From positions 2,255,001 to 2,319,000 of the forward strand of contig NZ_CP050699.1 of the NCBI RefSeq assembly GCF_005116675.2: a stretch of DNA of 64,000 bases. The letters run 5' to 3'. The notes under the pieces are model-generated. The model was given only the letters and a program-made list of their open reading frames with translations, searched no databases and was not told the DNA's origin. A program made the translations under genes and the position numbers. Shown here piece after piece: positions 44,439 through 54,112 of this stretch; the stretch's first letter is position 1; each line of letters opens with the position of its first letter. The DNA is from Desulfosediminicola ganghwensis. Its GTDB lineage: Bacteria; Desulfobacterota; Desulfobulbia; Desulfobulbales; Desulfocapsaceae.

Positions 44439-46192
44439 GCAGTGTAACGGCAAAACCATGGTTAAAAAGAAGTCAGGTGGTTGGAGACAGGTTGCTGGTG
44501 ACTTCAGCGGTCGCCTTTCCCCTGATCGGCTTGTGTATTTTCTTCTGCTACCCCATGTTGCTGGTGGCTGGGAAAAGTTTTCAACTTGCCGACGGAACCT
44601 ATGGCATAGCAAACTATATCAACGTTCTCAAGTCGCCAGGTGTTGTAAAAGCCGCCTTCAATAGTCTGGTTCTCAGTACCTGCACCACTGCATTTTGCCT
44701 GGTTTTGGGTTTTTCCGTCGCTTTTGCCCTGCAGCGGTCAGGTATTGGAGGGAAACGGTATTTGAAAGGAGCCTTATCACTGCCATTGCTTGCCCCGTCA
44801 CTTGTTCAGGCCTTAGGCCTTCTGTTTCTACTTGGACGAAATGGTTTGGTACACAAGTGGACAGGGTGGGACATTGAAATATATGGTTTCTGGGGGCTGC
44901 TCATCGCAAACATTTTATACGGCTTACCCCAGGCGATACTGATAATCGAGGCTGCCCTGCGTCAATCTGACGCAAGGTATTATGAAGCTGCCGAGATTCT
45001 AGGAGCTTCCAAGTGGAAACAGTTTTTCGATATCACCCTTCCAAATGCAAAATTCGGCCTACTCAGCGCCGGCTTTGTGGTCTTTACCGTCACCATAACG
45101 GATTTTGGTAACGCAGCTGTGATCGGCGGCAACTACAAAGTGCTGGCTACAGAGATTTACAGCCAGGTGGTGGGGCAGATGAATTTTGGAATGGGTGCCG
45201 TGATTGGTATTATCCTTCTTTTGCCTACCTTGGTTGCTGTCTATATAGAGAGGGTTGCCTCTCAAAAACAATTTGGCGGCTCCTCTGAAAGTGCCATACC
45301 TGTATCGGCAGAATTTTACCCAAAACGAGATTTACCCCTTGGAGTGTTTGTGCACACCATCGGATCGATAGCTGTGCTTGTTGTGATTACGGTGATCATA
45401 GCCAGCTTTATAAAGCTGTGGCCTTACCGTATGGACTTTACCCTTGCTAACTATAACATAACACTTAGCGGCGGTTATGCACCGCTTTGGACATCTTTGC
45501 TGGTTTCCGTTGAGGCGGCAGTTCTTGGAGTTGTTTTCCTGTTTGCTCTGGCCTTCAGCATGAAAAGAATACCGCCAAAACTTGCCAAGCTCGTCTATCT
45601 GCTGGCTGTTCTGCCAGTTGGCGTTCCGGGTCTGGTATTTGGTATCTCATATGTACTTGCCTTTAATGTGAGCGATAATATGCTGGGGATGCTGTATGGC
45701 AGCAGTTTCCTTATCGCTCTCTGTAATTTTTATCACTACCATTCACAGGGTTTTCTCACCATGGTAACAGGAGTGCGTGCGGTGCCTCCTTCTTTAGAGG
45801 AGACGGTCTCTTGTTTTGGAGGTGGAAATTTACGAATTCTTCGAGATGCTGTTTTGCCATTTATGGGGCCAACCATAATATCCGTGTTCTTTTTTATCTT
45901 CATGCGATCCATGGTAACTCTTTCAGCTGTTATCTTTCTTATCTCATCAAAAGTAAGTGTAGCCTCAGTCTCTGTGATGAGGCTCGACGAGGCTGGGTTT
46001 ACATCCCAGGCGGCAGCCTTTTCAACCTGCATCATGCTTACGGTGATCTTGGCGATGGGCCTGATGAACACTCTTATTCACCTCTATTCAAAAAATGGAT
46101 CCAGGCAAGAGCAAAACAGCAATCAGCAGGAGGAACAGAAGAGTGGTTTTGCAAGGATGTACGATCGAACATACTGCTGGACAAATGCGTAA
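44435..46192 (+). CDS. ABC transporter permease, fused, 2-aminoethylphosphonate type
   Basis: A 585-residue membrane protein with two permease halves and about 12 membrane segments. The first EAA loop is EAAEILGASKWKQFFDITLPN (about 180) and the second is LEETVSCFGGGNLRILRDAVLP (about 450). This fused form is typical of PhnU2/FbpB-like permeases. The ATG at 44435 that overlaps the ATPase stop is chosen over 44423. A charged, Gln-rich tail (RQEQNSNQQEEQ) follows the last segment. Confidence 0.9.
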   Translation: MSSVTAKPWLKRSQVVGDRLLVTSAVAFPLIGLCIFFCYPMLLVAGKSFQLADGTYGIANYINVLKSPGVVKAAFNSLVLSTCTTAFCLVLGFSVAFALQRSGIGGKRYLKGALSLPLLAPSLVQALGLLFLLGRNGLVHKWTGWDIEIYGFWGLLIANILYGLPQAILIIEAALRQSDARYYEAAEILGASKWKQFFDITLPNAKFGLLSAGFVVFTVTITDFGNAAVIGGNYKVLATEIYSQVVGQMNFGMGAVIGIILLLPTLVAVYIERVASQKQFGGSSESAIPVSAEFYPKRDLPLGVFVHTIGSIAVLVVITVIIASFIKLWPYRMDFTLANYNITLSGGYAPLWTSLLVSVEAAVLGVVFLFALAFSMKRIPPKLAKLVYLLAVLPVGVPGLVFGISYVLAFNVSDNMLGMLYGSSFLIALCNFYHYHSQGFLTMVTGVRAVPPSLEETVSCFGGGNLRILRDAVLPFMGPTIISVFFFIFMRSMVTLSAVIFLISSKVSVASVSVMRLDEAGFTSQAAAFSTCIMLTVILAMGLMNTLIHLYSKNGSRQEQNSNQQEEQKSGFARMYDRTYCWTNA

Positions 46193-46688
46193 CCTTTGGA
46201 TTCGAAGTCTTGCTACGTGCCAGGAATGCAGTCACTGAATAACTCGATATCGCATGCAGGGTCCGTTTCTGAAGATCAATGGAGAAAAAAATCTTATCGT
46301 TTATTTCCAACTTGTTAGTATTGCGTAAACTCGATTTTCTTTTCATTATAGTTACTACTGCGAGCCTGCAAAGGCACAGGTTATAGCAACTGTAGAGGCT
46401 ATTATTGGCAATGTTAACCATTTAAGAAATTCTGAAAGTTTACACTATTCTTGTGCAGGTAGGATTTTGCCTAGTTGATAGATGGCGGCACGCCGAGATA
46501 GAGATGCCTCAGAAGAGAAACAGGAAACATCTCTACCGTTTACTGAACGAAATTGACTATGATTGCCAATTATAACCTTTGACTACTATACGGCTTTTAC
46601 CAAGTAAGAAATCAGTGGTACCGTCAGGAAGGCTCGTACCTCCCCGACGATCCTAATCCAGCCGTTGCCTCAACCGTTACTGGATATG
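46193..46688. other. Intergenic region between converging operons
   Basis: About 500 bp without a gene. It lies between the plus-strand importer and a minus-strand small exported-protein gene. I see no clear terminator. Confidence 0.45.
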
Positions 46689-47108
46689 CTATTTTCGTTC
46701 AGCAAGCTTCTGTTTGATTTTCTTTCTCATTTCCTCTTGAGCGTTTTTATAATCATTGAATTGATCCTGGCTCAAAACCTGCTCAATTTTCTTATATTTT
46801 TCAGCGAGAAGCGATTTGATAGCACGAAATTTTTTACGCCTCGATTTACCGCTGTTTTGTAGAGTTTGTATTTCTTCGGCATAGTAGAGATTGATCATTC
46901 CAACCTCTGCGGTTTTCTGATCACTGAGTTGCAAAAACTCACTCATCATTTCCGTTTGCATCTGTGCTCGCTCAGTTGGAGAGGAATCGGCAAACGTCCC
47001 TCCCGCACCAGATTGAGCCAAACAGGGAGTGGTGACCAGCAATGAAAAAAATATCAACATCATCACTATTGGATTTAAGAACGAGTGTGTGGTTTTGTAA
47101 TTGTTCAT
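46689..47108 (-). CDS. Small exported helical protein
   Basis: A 139-residue protein with a signal peptide (hydrophobic PIVMMLIFFSLLVTTPCLA). The mature part is helical and charged (EMMSEFLQLSDQKTAEVGMINLYYAEEI, then basic KSRRKKFRAIKSLLAEKYKKIEQVLSQDQFNDYKNAQEEM). The length and the LSxxQ-like points resemble Spy/CpxP periplasmic chaperones, but the match is loose. It is first seen of three small exported-protein genes that run away from a CpxAR-like pair. Confidence 0.65.
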   Translation of the reverse strand: MNNYKTTHSFLNPIVMMLIFFSLLVTTPCLAQSGAGGTFADSSPTERAQMQTEMMSEFLQLSDQKTAEVGMINLYYAEEIQTLQNSGKSRRKKFRAIKSLLAEKYKKIEQVLSQDQFNDYKNAQEEMRKKIKQKLAERK

Positions 47109-47369
47109 TGTAATTCTCTTTATTCTGAAAGTGGGGTATCCACTTCACTGGCCTAATTGTTTTAGCATGAATAGAAAGTCCAATGTTAGCAACAGGTTGC
47201 TGAAACAATAAGTATTGCAGTAATTGATAAAGTAGTTGCCTTGTAAAGATTCAGAGAATCACAACTGCTTGAAAAAAAGGCATTTTCGGCTGTGAAACTT
47301 ATGGTAAGAAATCAAGGCCAGTGAAATGGATACCCCCTTTCTGAAATATTGAAAGTATCGTTTTCTATT

Positions 47370-47972
47370 CTACTGCGTAGTTTTTTCCCACCCAGAATCT
47401 GGCGAATAAACAACTTCGTGTTGCTGAATAGTGCCGTCGGCTGAAGTAGTAGTAATCGTTTTGTTTCCTGAGAGATTTCCACCCTCATCACGTATAAACG
47501 ATCCTTCTCCCTCAACTGTCGTTCCATTCTTCCCAGTGTAGGACGATTGAGAATCACGGACTATACTTCCATCCGCATTGACTGTTGTCTGCTTGTTCTT
47601 GCCGCCACTACTTCCGCCCGCTCCATGGAAAGCCTTTGTTTTCTCATAGGTGGCATTTCCATACTGATCCGTTGTGGCTGTTTTTCTTTTCATCCGTCCA
47701 TTACCTGACCCATCTGAAATTCTTCTACTTTTAACAGCGGTAGCTGATCCGTCATCATCATAGAAAGAACGCCCTCGCGATACCGCTCGTTGACCGGTAT
47801 CACTGACAATGGCTGATCGTTTTCCTGCATAGACATCAGAACCATTACCGGCAACGGTACGCCGTTTTCTTAAAGAACCCGCTTCCGCATCCATGTGATA
47901 TAATTCAAAAACACTTGTTGCCAGAATGGAAAGAGCTATACAGATAATAGTGGTAAACTTCATTCTTCTCAT
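47370..47972 (-). CDS. Exported Gly/Ser/Thr-rich protein with degenerate repeats
   Basis: A 200-residue protein with an N-terminal signal sequence (FTTIICIALSILATSVFELYHMDAEA). The rest is hydrophilic, rich in G, S, T, K and N, with repeats of about 20 residues that carry a D-x-x-G or N-x-G turn (DQYGNATYEKTKAF, NADGSIVRDSQSSYTG, DEGGNLSGNKTITTT). The pattern suggests an extended beta-type surface or periplasmic protein. I do not recognise a family. GAGGAG lies before the ATG at 47972. Overexpression under envelope stress is plausible from its place beside cpxAR-like genes. Confidence 0.65.
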   Translation of the reverse strand: MRRMKFTTIICIALSILATSVFELYHMDAEAGSLRKRRTVAGNGSDVYAGKRSAIVSDTGQRAVSRGRSFYDDDGSATAVKSRRISDGSGNGRMKRKTATTDQYGNATYEKTKAFHGAGGSSGGKNKQTTVNADGSIVRDSQSSYTGKNGTTVEGEGSFIRDEGGNLSGNKTITTTSADGTIQQHEVVYSPDSGWEKTTQ

Positions 47973-48008
47973 AATGGTGAACTCCTCTTAGTTATAGAGT
48001 GATAACCG

Positions 48009-48524
48009 TCACACCTGATCTTGCTGTAGACCAGGAAAATGCTGCATAACCCTTGATTCAATGATCGATCGCACTACAGTGCGCAATGCAGTTGCTTTTA
48101 CCCGCTGCTCCGGTGTCAATACCGAGCCGATTTTTGCTTTCAACTCTTGCCTGATCACAATCAGATCATTAATAAGTTCCGATTGCTGTTGGGCCGAGTC
48201 CAAAACAAATTCTGGGTTATAATCTCCAGCCTCATGCATAACTCGTAATTCCTGGCGGAATGCACGAACTTGTTGTACCAACTCCTGAATCGTTTCTTTT
48301 TCTGATGAAACAATTCCACGAATCTCTGCAATCTGCTCTTCGGTGAGATTAAGATACTCTTCAAGCCTCTCAAAAGATCGGTAAGTACCAGATGCATGAG
48401 TTGTATTGGTAGGTACCGATGATTCGATTACCTCGGGTAGTACATTTTCATTTGCCTGGCAGCAGATGGGAAAAATGAGTGTCGCAGAGAGCAGAACGGT
48501 ACATATACGTTTTTTCGTTATCAT
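48009..48524 (-). CDS. Spy/CpxP-like periplasmic protein (LTxxQ)
   Basis: A 171-residue exported protein with a signal peptide (MITKKRICTVLLSATLIFPICCQA). Two LTxxQ motifs, LTEEQIAEIRGI near 58 and LTPEQRVKATAL near 136, mark the Spy/CpxP family of periplasmic chaperones and stress sensors. The long helices between them are charged. It is divergent from the response regulator by 260 bp, as cpxP is from cpxRA in enterobacteria, so it is probably both a target and a modulator of the neighbouring pair. Confidence 0.82.
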   Translation of the reverse strand: MITKKRICTVLLSATLIFPICCQANENVLPEVIESSVPTNTTHASGTYRSFERLEEYLNLTEEQIAEIRGIVSSEKETIQELVQQVRAFRQELRVMHEAGDYNPEFVLDSAQQQSELINDLIVIRQELKAKIGSVLTPEQRVKATALRTVVRSIIESRVMQHFPGLQQDQV

Positions 48525-48783
48525 GTTTTACTCCTTAAATTGTTGTGTATACTTCTTGTTAATGTGGAAAATATCAGCTGATGTATGTGACAAGCATAGA
48601 GGTTTTTTCCAACAAACCCCAGTTAAGTAAAATTAAGAAATTGGTGTACTCCGGTGCCTGAAATTTACATTTCTTAACATTCAAAAAATGAAATGGTGTG
48701 GTACTTAATGTTTTTACAGCTGTGTGCCTGTTTCCTGCGCTCTCAACATGCTGTGATACGATAGAAAAAGTCTTTAAGGCAAG

Positions 48784-49503
48784 ATGATGGATACTACAAA
48801 AATTCTAATTATCGATGATGATACTGAGCTCTGTGAACTATTGGATGAATACCTCAGTGATGATGGATTTGAGATCGAGATGGTGCATAACGGAGAGGAT
48901 GGCTGTCGGAAAGTGACAGAAGAATCCTTTTCTTTAATAATCCTCGACGTCATGTTGCCGGATATCAATGGGCTTGAAGTTCTGAAGATAATCAGAAGAA
49001 ATTCTGAAATTCCAATCATCATGCTCACTGCACGAGGGGAAGAGGTGGACCGAATCATCGGCCTGGAAGTTGGGGCGGATGATTACCTTCCAAAGCCGTT
49101 TAACCCGAGAGAACTTCTGGCTAGAACTCGATCGATTTTGCGCAGATCGGCTACTGAAAATGTTGAAAAAGCTGATACGAAACGAGTGGTCTTGTCTCTG
49201 GCTGATTCAATAACAATGGATTTAACACGAAGAACCGTACATGCATTCGAACAGGAGATTAACCTTACTTCCTTAGAGTTCAAACTGTTGGAACGGCTGG
49301 TTTCAGCAGAAGGCGATATTGTTGATAGAGATGAGCTTTACCGGTCCGTTCTGGATCGCGAGCAGTCCCCGCTAGATCGAAGTCTTGATGTACATTTAAG
49401 TAATCTTCGCAGAAAGCTGAAACAGGCAGTCGGAAAATCAAAGCTAATTGTGTCTGTACGAGGTGAAGGGTATCTCTTTGCGGAAACAATACGGCCAATT
49501 TAG
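48784..49503 (+). CDS. cpxR: CpxR/OmpR-type response regulator
   Basis: A 239-residue regulator. Receiver domain: IIDDDTELCELL acidic pocket, phosphorylation aspartate in IILDVMLPD (about 51), MLTARGEE and KPFNPRELLART lysine. The OmpR-type winged helix ends LDVHLSNLRRKLKQAVGKSKLIVSVRGEGYLFA. The next gene encodes the kinase, 4 bp after the stop. Gene symbol is by similarity of order and type only. Confidence 0.88.
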   Translation: MMDTTKILIIDDDTELCELLDEYLSDDGFEIEMVHNGEDGCRKVTEESFSLIILDVMLPDINGLEVLKIIRRNSEIPIIMLTARGEEVDRIIGLEVGADDYLPKPFNPRELLARTRSILRRSATENVEKADTKRVVLSLADSITMDLTRRTVHAFEQEINLTSLEFKLLERLVSAEGDIVDRDELYRSVLDREQSPLDRSLDVHLSNLRRKLKQAVGKSKLIVSVRGEGYLFAETIRPI

Positions 49504-49507
49504 TTCT

Positions 49508-50896
49508 ATGAAATCAATTTATTGGAAAATATTTTTATGGTTCTGGCTTTCGATGATGGGAGTCGGAATACTCTTTGTCTCTTCTTCATTTTTTCTTGAA
49601 TCAGATTCTCTTTTATCGAAAGGAAGAGAGAATGCTTTGCGTTCCCTGGATCGAGTTGGAAATTTGAGTGTCACCCTGTTTGAACAGAACAAAATTAGAG
49701 CGCTCGACAGACTGGCAAGCAGAGTTGAAGAGACTAACGGTTTTGTCCTGTATCTGTTTTCAGGAGACGGTCAACATCTCTATGGCGACCGTCTCCCCCA
49801 AAATGCAAACAGGATCATTAACCGGGTTCTGGATAAGGAAGGACCAGCATTTTTAGTTTTTGGCAGTAGGCCGCTAGTGGCAAAACCGATTACTTCGAAC
49901 AATGACAAACAGTTTATAATTGCTGCTGCATTACCCAAACGGTGGATAAATGAACCTCTCAATCCTTCGTACTACAGTAGTGTAAGGTTATGGATAACCA
50001 TCGTGACATCAGCCGTTGTTTGTCTGATCCTTGCCAAACATATTTCCAAGCCTATTACGATCCTGACCAAATCAACCCGGAAGTTTGCAGGTGGTAAATT
50101 TGACGAACGGGTTCTTCCCTTAATCGGAAGAAGGCGGGATGAGTTCTATGACCTGGCCGCAGGATTCGACGAAATGGCAGGGAGAACTGAAAAGCTTATA
50201 TCATCAAGAGAAGAGCTGTTGAGAAATATATCCCATGAACTGCGATCTCCTTTAAGCCGCATGACCCTTGCTCTGGATCTGGCGAGGAAAAAGGGTACTC
50301 CTGAGGTTGAAACAGCTCTGCAGCGAGTAGATAAAGAAATTGTAAAGATGAATTATCTGATAGGCCAGGTAATTACCCTCTCACAGATCGAAGCTATTCA
50401 TTCCCCTGTTAAGCAAGACCCTATAGATCTTGAAGAACTCATTCAAAAAATACAAAAAGATGCTGAATTGGAAGCGTCCAGTCGTAACTGTTTCGTAGAA
50501 GTTACTAAAACAGAAAAAATTAGTATAGCGGGAGATTATGACCTCATCTACAGCGCAGTGGAAAATCTTGTCAGGAATGCGATACGGTTTACAAATGAAA
50601 GCACAGCTGTTGAAATAAGCCTCAAAACGGAACCGCTTCTTGCTGAGAAAAAAGCTGTAATCGCAATAAGGGATCATGGCCCTGGTGTTAATGATAACGA
50701 TCTGGATAAGTTGTTTTTACCATTTTTCCAGGCAGGAACAGAGCTGCGGACGACGAAGCGGAACAGCGGACTTGGGCTGGCTATAACCTTAGGGGCTGTC
50801 GAGCAGCATGGTGGTAAAGTTACGGCCAGAAATAAGGATGATGGCGGGCTTGAGGTGTCAATCACTCTTCCTTATATAGGTGAGCATAAAGATTGA
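49508..50896 (+). CDS. cpxA: CpxA-type sensor histidine kinase
   Basis: A 462-residue membrane kinase: TM1 (IFLWFWLSMMGVGILFVSSSFF), a periplasmic sensor of about 130 residues, TM2 (VRLWITIVTSAVVCLILA), HAMP (KHISKPITILTKSTRKFAGGKFDERV), HisKA with NISHELRSPLSRMTLAL phospho-histidine, and HATPase with ENLVRNAIRF, RDHGPGV and NSGLGLAITLGAV. The ATG at 49508 matches the usual short N-terminus before TM1; a longer upstream frame overlaps cpxR and is less likely. It should sense envelope stress. Confidence 0.88.
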   Translation: MKSIYWKIFLWFWLSMMGVGILFVSSSFFLESDSLLSKGRENALRSLDRVGNLSVTLFEQNKIRALDRLASRVEETNGFVLYLFSGDGQHLYGDRLPQNANRIINRVLDKEGPAFLVFGSRPLVAKPITSNNDKQFIIAAALPKRWINEPLNPSYYSSVRLWITIVTSAVVCLILAKHISKPITILTKSTRKFAGGKFDERVLPLIGRRRDEFYDLAAGFDEMAGRTEKLISSREELLRNISHELRSPLSRMTLALDLARKKGTPEVETALQRVDKEIVKMNYLIGQVITLSQIEAIHSPVKQDPIDLEELIQKIQKDAELEASSRNCFVEVTKTEKISIAGDYDLIYSAVENLVRNAIRFTNESTAVEISLKTEPLLAEKKAVIAIRDHGPGVNDNDLDKLFLPFFQAGTELRTTKRNSGLGLAITLGAVEQHGGKVTARNKDDGGLEVSITLPYIGEHKD

Positions 50897-50903
50897 CAGA
50901 ATA

Positions 50904-50973
50904 GGTTTATCAATAGTTGCGCTCTGGCAGTCCTTGAATTCACAACAAAACATGCTGCAATTATTGATAAACC
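50904..50973. repeat. 17-bp inverted repeat after cpxA, near the IS91-type element end
   Basis: GGTTTATCAATAGTTGC (50904-50920) pairs with GCAATTATTGATAAACC (50957-50973) with one mismatch, 36 nt apart. It starts 8 bp after the cpxA stop. It may be a 3' hairpin of the cpx transcript or part of the insertion-element end. GAAC and CTTG, tetranucleotides IS91 elements target, follow at 50974-50985. Confidence 0.55.
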
Positions 50974-51261
50974 TTGAGAACTGAACTGCGGGGGAGTTGT
51001 GGCCGGAAACGTTATGCTATGGGGATTAATTGCGGTTCCTGATTACTGTTTATCGGTCGTGGTGCAAGATTGAGAAGCGGGTCTTTCGAGCATAGCCGGC
51101 GAAACTGGTCTTTGATGACGCTGGTTTTGCGACAAAATGTATATTTTTTCATGGCACCCACGTATTTGCTCGCAATTTTCACCTGTGCAAGATGCAGCTA
51201 TCCTGTTGAATCCAACATCGGTATATCTGGAAATTAGATAAATCCTGATACAGAAACCTGA

Positions 51262-52446
51262 TCAGGAGCTATCATCATAAGCCAGGTCGGTAATCGGCCT
51301 GAGATAGACCAGCTTTCCCTTGCCGCACTGCGGGCAGCAGCAGATGTCGATGCCGGTCAAGCGCAGCATCATCTCCTGAACGGTCTCCACTGTTTTCTGT
51401 GTATATTTGACGTCTGAACCGATCAGGGTGCGGATTAAAGCGATGCAGGTTTTCTTGTTAGCATGAGCCAGGAAGCCGTAATAGCGGATTTTGGTAAAGC
51501 CGCTCGGCAGCACGTGCAGGAGAAATCGCCTGATAAATTCTTCAGCACTGAGGGTAAGTTCTTTTTCCTTATTGTCGTCGCTGCGGTCCCGATACCTGAA
51601 GCTAACCTTGCCATCATCGATAGCAATGATCCGGTTGTTGGTTATTGCCACCCGGTGGGTATAGCGACCGAGATATTCGAGTACCTGTTCCGGTCCACCA
51701 AAGGGCTGTTTGGCATAAGTGATCCACTGCTTGCCACGCAACGTTTCTATGAACGTCAGGAACTGTTTTTTCTCTTGCAGCCCTGCAACCTTGCCAGGGA
51801 AAGAAAGGAGGTTTTTCTTATGTGCCCTTTCTAGCTTGTCCAGATAGCGTTTTTTGAGCTCCTTCGCCAATGACTGAACCCGGAATAAATATTTTCTTCT
51901 GGTGCCGGTCCAGCTTGTACGATCAAATGAAAGAACTCCTGCCGGGATGATGCAGTGCAGGTGGTAGTGGTCCATGAGTTTCTGATTCCATGTGTGAAGC
52001 ACGGAAATGAAGCCGAGTTGGCCCCCAAGGCGCCACTGCGGATCACGGGCGAAGACCTGCAATGTTTCTTTGACTGCGGTAAACAGCAGAGTCAGCATAA
52101 TGTGTTTATTGCCCATAACCAGGGGGTTGAGCTCATGCGGCAAAGTGAAAACGTTGTGAAAATAGGGGCAAGGCAGCAGTTCTGTCCTTCTGTCACTGAG
52201 CCATTTCTCCTTGACCATGGTCTGGCATTTCGGACAGTGTCTGTCCCGGCAGGAGTTATATGCGTTGCGGCTATAACCGCAATGATTACAGGCTTCGACA
52301 TGGCCTCCAAGGGCAGCGGTCCGACATCTTTCGATGCGTCTCATGACCTTATATTGCTGCGATCCCACCACATGCATATCCCGGTATTTCTTACCATATC
52401 TGCGAAAGATATCGGCAATCTCCGGTGTGTTGCCATTATCTTTCAT
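51262..52446 (-). CDS. tnpA: IS91-family transposase
   Basis: A 394-residue rolling-circle transposase. N-terminal zinc-finger region: [18 protein letters not shown] and [11 protein letters not shown] (about 45-75). The HUH-like [11 protein letters not shown] motif lies near 175, and the [16 protein letters not shown] tyrosine region near 255. A second zinc-type pair, CCCPQCGKG, is near the end. It cuts and transfers a single strand. The ATG at 52446 has GGAGGGAGC upstream and overlaps the end of the recombinase frame. It looks full length. Confidence 0.9.
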   Translation of the reverse strand: MKDNGNTPEIADIFRRYGKKYRDMHVVGSQQYKVMRRIERCRTAALGGHVEACNHCGYSRNAYNSCRDRHCPKCQTMVKEKWLSDRRTELLPCPYFHNVFTLPHELNPLVMGNKHIMLTLLFTAVKETLQVFARDPQWRLGGQLGFISVLHTWNQKLMDHYHLHCIIPAGVLSFDRTSWTGTRRKYLFRVQSLAKELKKRYLDKLERAHKKNLLSFPGKVAGLQEKKQFLTFIETLRGKQWITYAKQPFGGPEQVLEYLGRYTHRVAITNNRIIAIDDGKVSFRYRDRSDDNKEKELTLSAEEFIRRFLLHVLPSGFTKIRYYGFLAHANKKTCIALIRTLIGSDVKYTQKTVETVQEMMLRLTGIDICCCPQCGKGKLVYLRPITDLAYDDSS

Positions 52447-53307
52447 CTGCTCCCTCCTTCGTCTCGTCCAGCAGATCAAGCGGACTCTTGAGTTGGACAT
52501 ACCTGGCTGGAACCAGATGCAGATAGATCGTCGTTGTTTCTATGTTGCTGTGGCCGAGCAGTTGGCTGATGGTATAAAGGTCGTAGCCTTTATAGAGGAG
52601 GTGGGTGGCAAAGCTGTGTCTGAGAGTATGGAGACTGCATTCCCTGGTTAAGCCGATTTTTTTTTAGCTGCGTAGAGCATCATCGAGACGGAAGCACTTC
52701 TGATATGGGTTCCGGGCTTCTGGCCGGGAAACAACCACAGCTTGGGCTTGTACTCCTGCCAATAGGCCCGCAGTTCAGGGAGCAACTGTCTGGACAGAAC
52801 CGTATAGCGATCCTTGCGTCCCTTGCCCTGTTGGACCCTGATTACCATCCTGGACGGATCGCTTTCAATATGCTCCGGCTTGAGGCGAATAGCTTCCCCG
52901 ACTCTAAGCCCTGCGCTGTAGATGGTCTTGAGCAGAACCCGGTGTTTAAGGTTATCAATGCAGCCCAGAAGACGGCCTACTTCTTCCATTGACAGTACGG
53001 CCGGTAGTTTCTTGCTCCGTGGTTTCGGCGGCAGGCCAAAGCGGTCATCAACCTCCCGGTCGCAAATATGACGGTAGAAATAGGTGATGCCTGAGAGATA
53101 GGTCTTGCATGAACTCCATGCCAGTTTTTTCTCCAGCAGCAGATGGCGGAAATAGCCCCGCACCTGGTCATTGCTCAGCTTCTCCGGGGACTGATTGTAG
53201 TACTTTGCCAGGCATCTGACCCCACTGATGTACCCACGCTGGGTCTCATGGGTGAGACCGTGAAAATTCATGTGTTCGACGAACTCGTCTCGGATCGGAC
53301 TACTCAT
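52436..53307 (-). CDS. Tyrosine recombinase of the IS91-type element, frameshifted at A9
   Basis: A site-specific recombinase of the XerC/D integrase class: N-terminal SAM-like DNA-binding domain (about 5-90) and catalytic domain with [12 protein letters not shown] (first Arg). The frame ends at 52648 after AAKKKSA. A -1 shift within nine A residues (52657-52665) continues into [20 protein letters not shown] (HxLRHS, with second Arg), [16 protein letters not shown] (catalytic Tyr) and ends at TAA 52436, overlapping the tnpA start. The A9 run in frame as AAA-AAA-AAA is a classical slip site, so recoding or transcript slippage is possible. An inactivating deletion is the alternative. Confidence 0.82.
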
Positions 53308-53366
53308 GACGCACCTCCTTGGTTGAGTTGATAAGGACGCTACTACAGTATCTTATCAATCAAGGA

Positions 53367-53640
53367 AGTAATGGTAGAAATGAATTTCATGCTGGAAGAG
53401 GTGGGACAAAAGGGAGGCTGGTTGGTCGGTTTTTCCGCGTAGCGGTTCAGTTCTCCTTGATAAGCTCAAAGGCTATGTCATTTGGCTCTGCTTGACCTTC
53501 TTCCTGTTAAGGCAAAGCTCAGATCAACATTTACACCAAGCTCCATGCGCCAAAGCCGTTGGTCAAATTTTGCCAACAAACATAACCCCCAATTTCAAGG
53601 CCTGGCCCCAATCTTTCCTTGAAGGGAGGATGCTAATGAC
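53367..53640. other. Region between the IS91-type element and the zinc-ribbon gene
   Basis: About 275 bp without a supported gene. It is the outer flank of the element. Confidence 0.4.
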
Positions 53641-53648
53641 TTCTCAGG

Positions 53649-53678
53649 TTGACAATATTTTTACAAAGCAGTTATATT
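53649..53678 (+). promoter_or_regulatory. Sigma-70 promoter abutting the zinc-ribbon ATG
   Basis: TTGACA at 53649-53654, an 18-nt spacer, and TATATT at 53673-53678. The expected start of transcription, about 7 nt later, coincides with the ATG at 53685. Confidence 0.55.
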
Positions 53679-53684
53679 TTGTTC

Positions 53685-53912
53685 ATGTCTGAATATATCG
53701 TAAAAACTTGCCCTAAATGTGACCAGCAGCTGCGCTTCCCCAAACGCATAGGAGGAGTGCTTATGGCATGTCCATCGTGCAAAACAAAATTCGCTTCTGA
53801 CTTCAAGATTGGAAGTACGAATAAGATCGAGTCTCGCGGGACTTTGACTGCAATATTTGAAATACCCTCAACACTCCTCGAGCGGATTCTTCGATTTTTC
53901 GTTTCCCGATAG
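53685..53912 (+). CDS. Small zinc-ribbon protein
   Basis: A 75-residue protein: MSEYIVKTCPKCDQQLRFPKRIGGVLMACPSCKTKFASDFKIG. The two CPxC pairs about 20 residues apart form an MJ0042-like zinc ribbon. The C-terminal half has no match I know and ends in a hydrophobic LLERILRFFVS. There is no ribosome site before the ATG, and a promoter stands immediately upstream, so the mRNA may be leaderless. Function unknown. Confidence 0.6.
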   Translation: MSEYIVKTCPKCDQQLRFPKRIGGVLMACPSCKTKFASDFKIGSTNKIESRGTLTAIFEIPSTLLERILRFFVSR

Positions 53913-54112
53913 CCCATGCGGGGCAGGTCTGCCCTTTCTTCTAATGTTGAATCATGAACGGGGGAGGTTCTGTATGACCTCTTCTGTGATGCTGAGGATG
54001 CGAACCCGAAAATTCAGATGAATTGGCGAGATATTACATCAATCGTGGTCCGTCTCCGATTGATTCTTGTTCGGATGCTGTTTCAAGCTCAGGGGTGTAA
54101 CGTCCACAACTC

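Larger units (their letters stand above)
50974..53366 (-). mobile_element. IS91-family element with transposase and tyrosine recombinase
   Basis: Two minus-strand genes, a tyrosine recombinase followed by an IS91-type rolling-circle transposase, overlap by a few bases. This two-gene arrangement is known in part of the IS91 family. A hairpin with TTGATAAG at 53328-53335 and CTTATCAA at 53352-53359 sits just upstream of the first gene, and about 290 bp of non-coding DNA follow the transposase to 50974. Ends are estimated, because IS91 elements have no terminal inverted repeats and make no target duplication. Confidence 0.7.
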
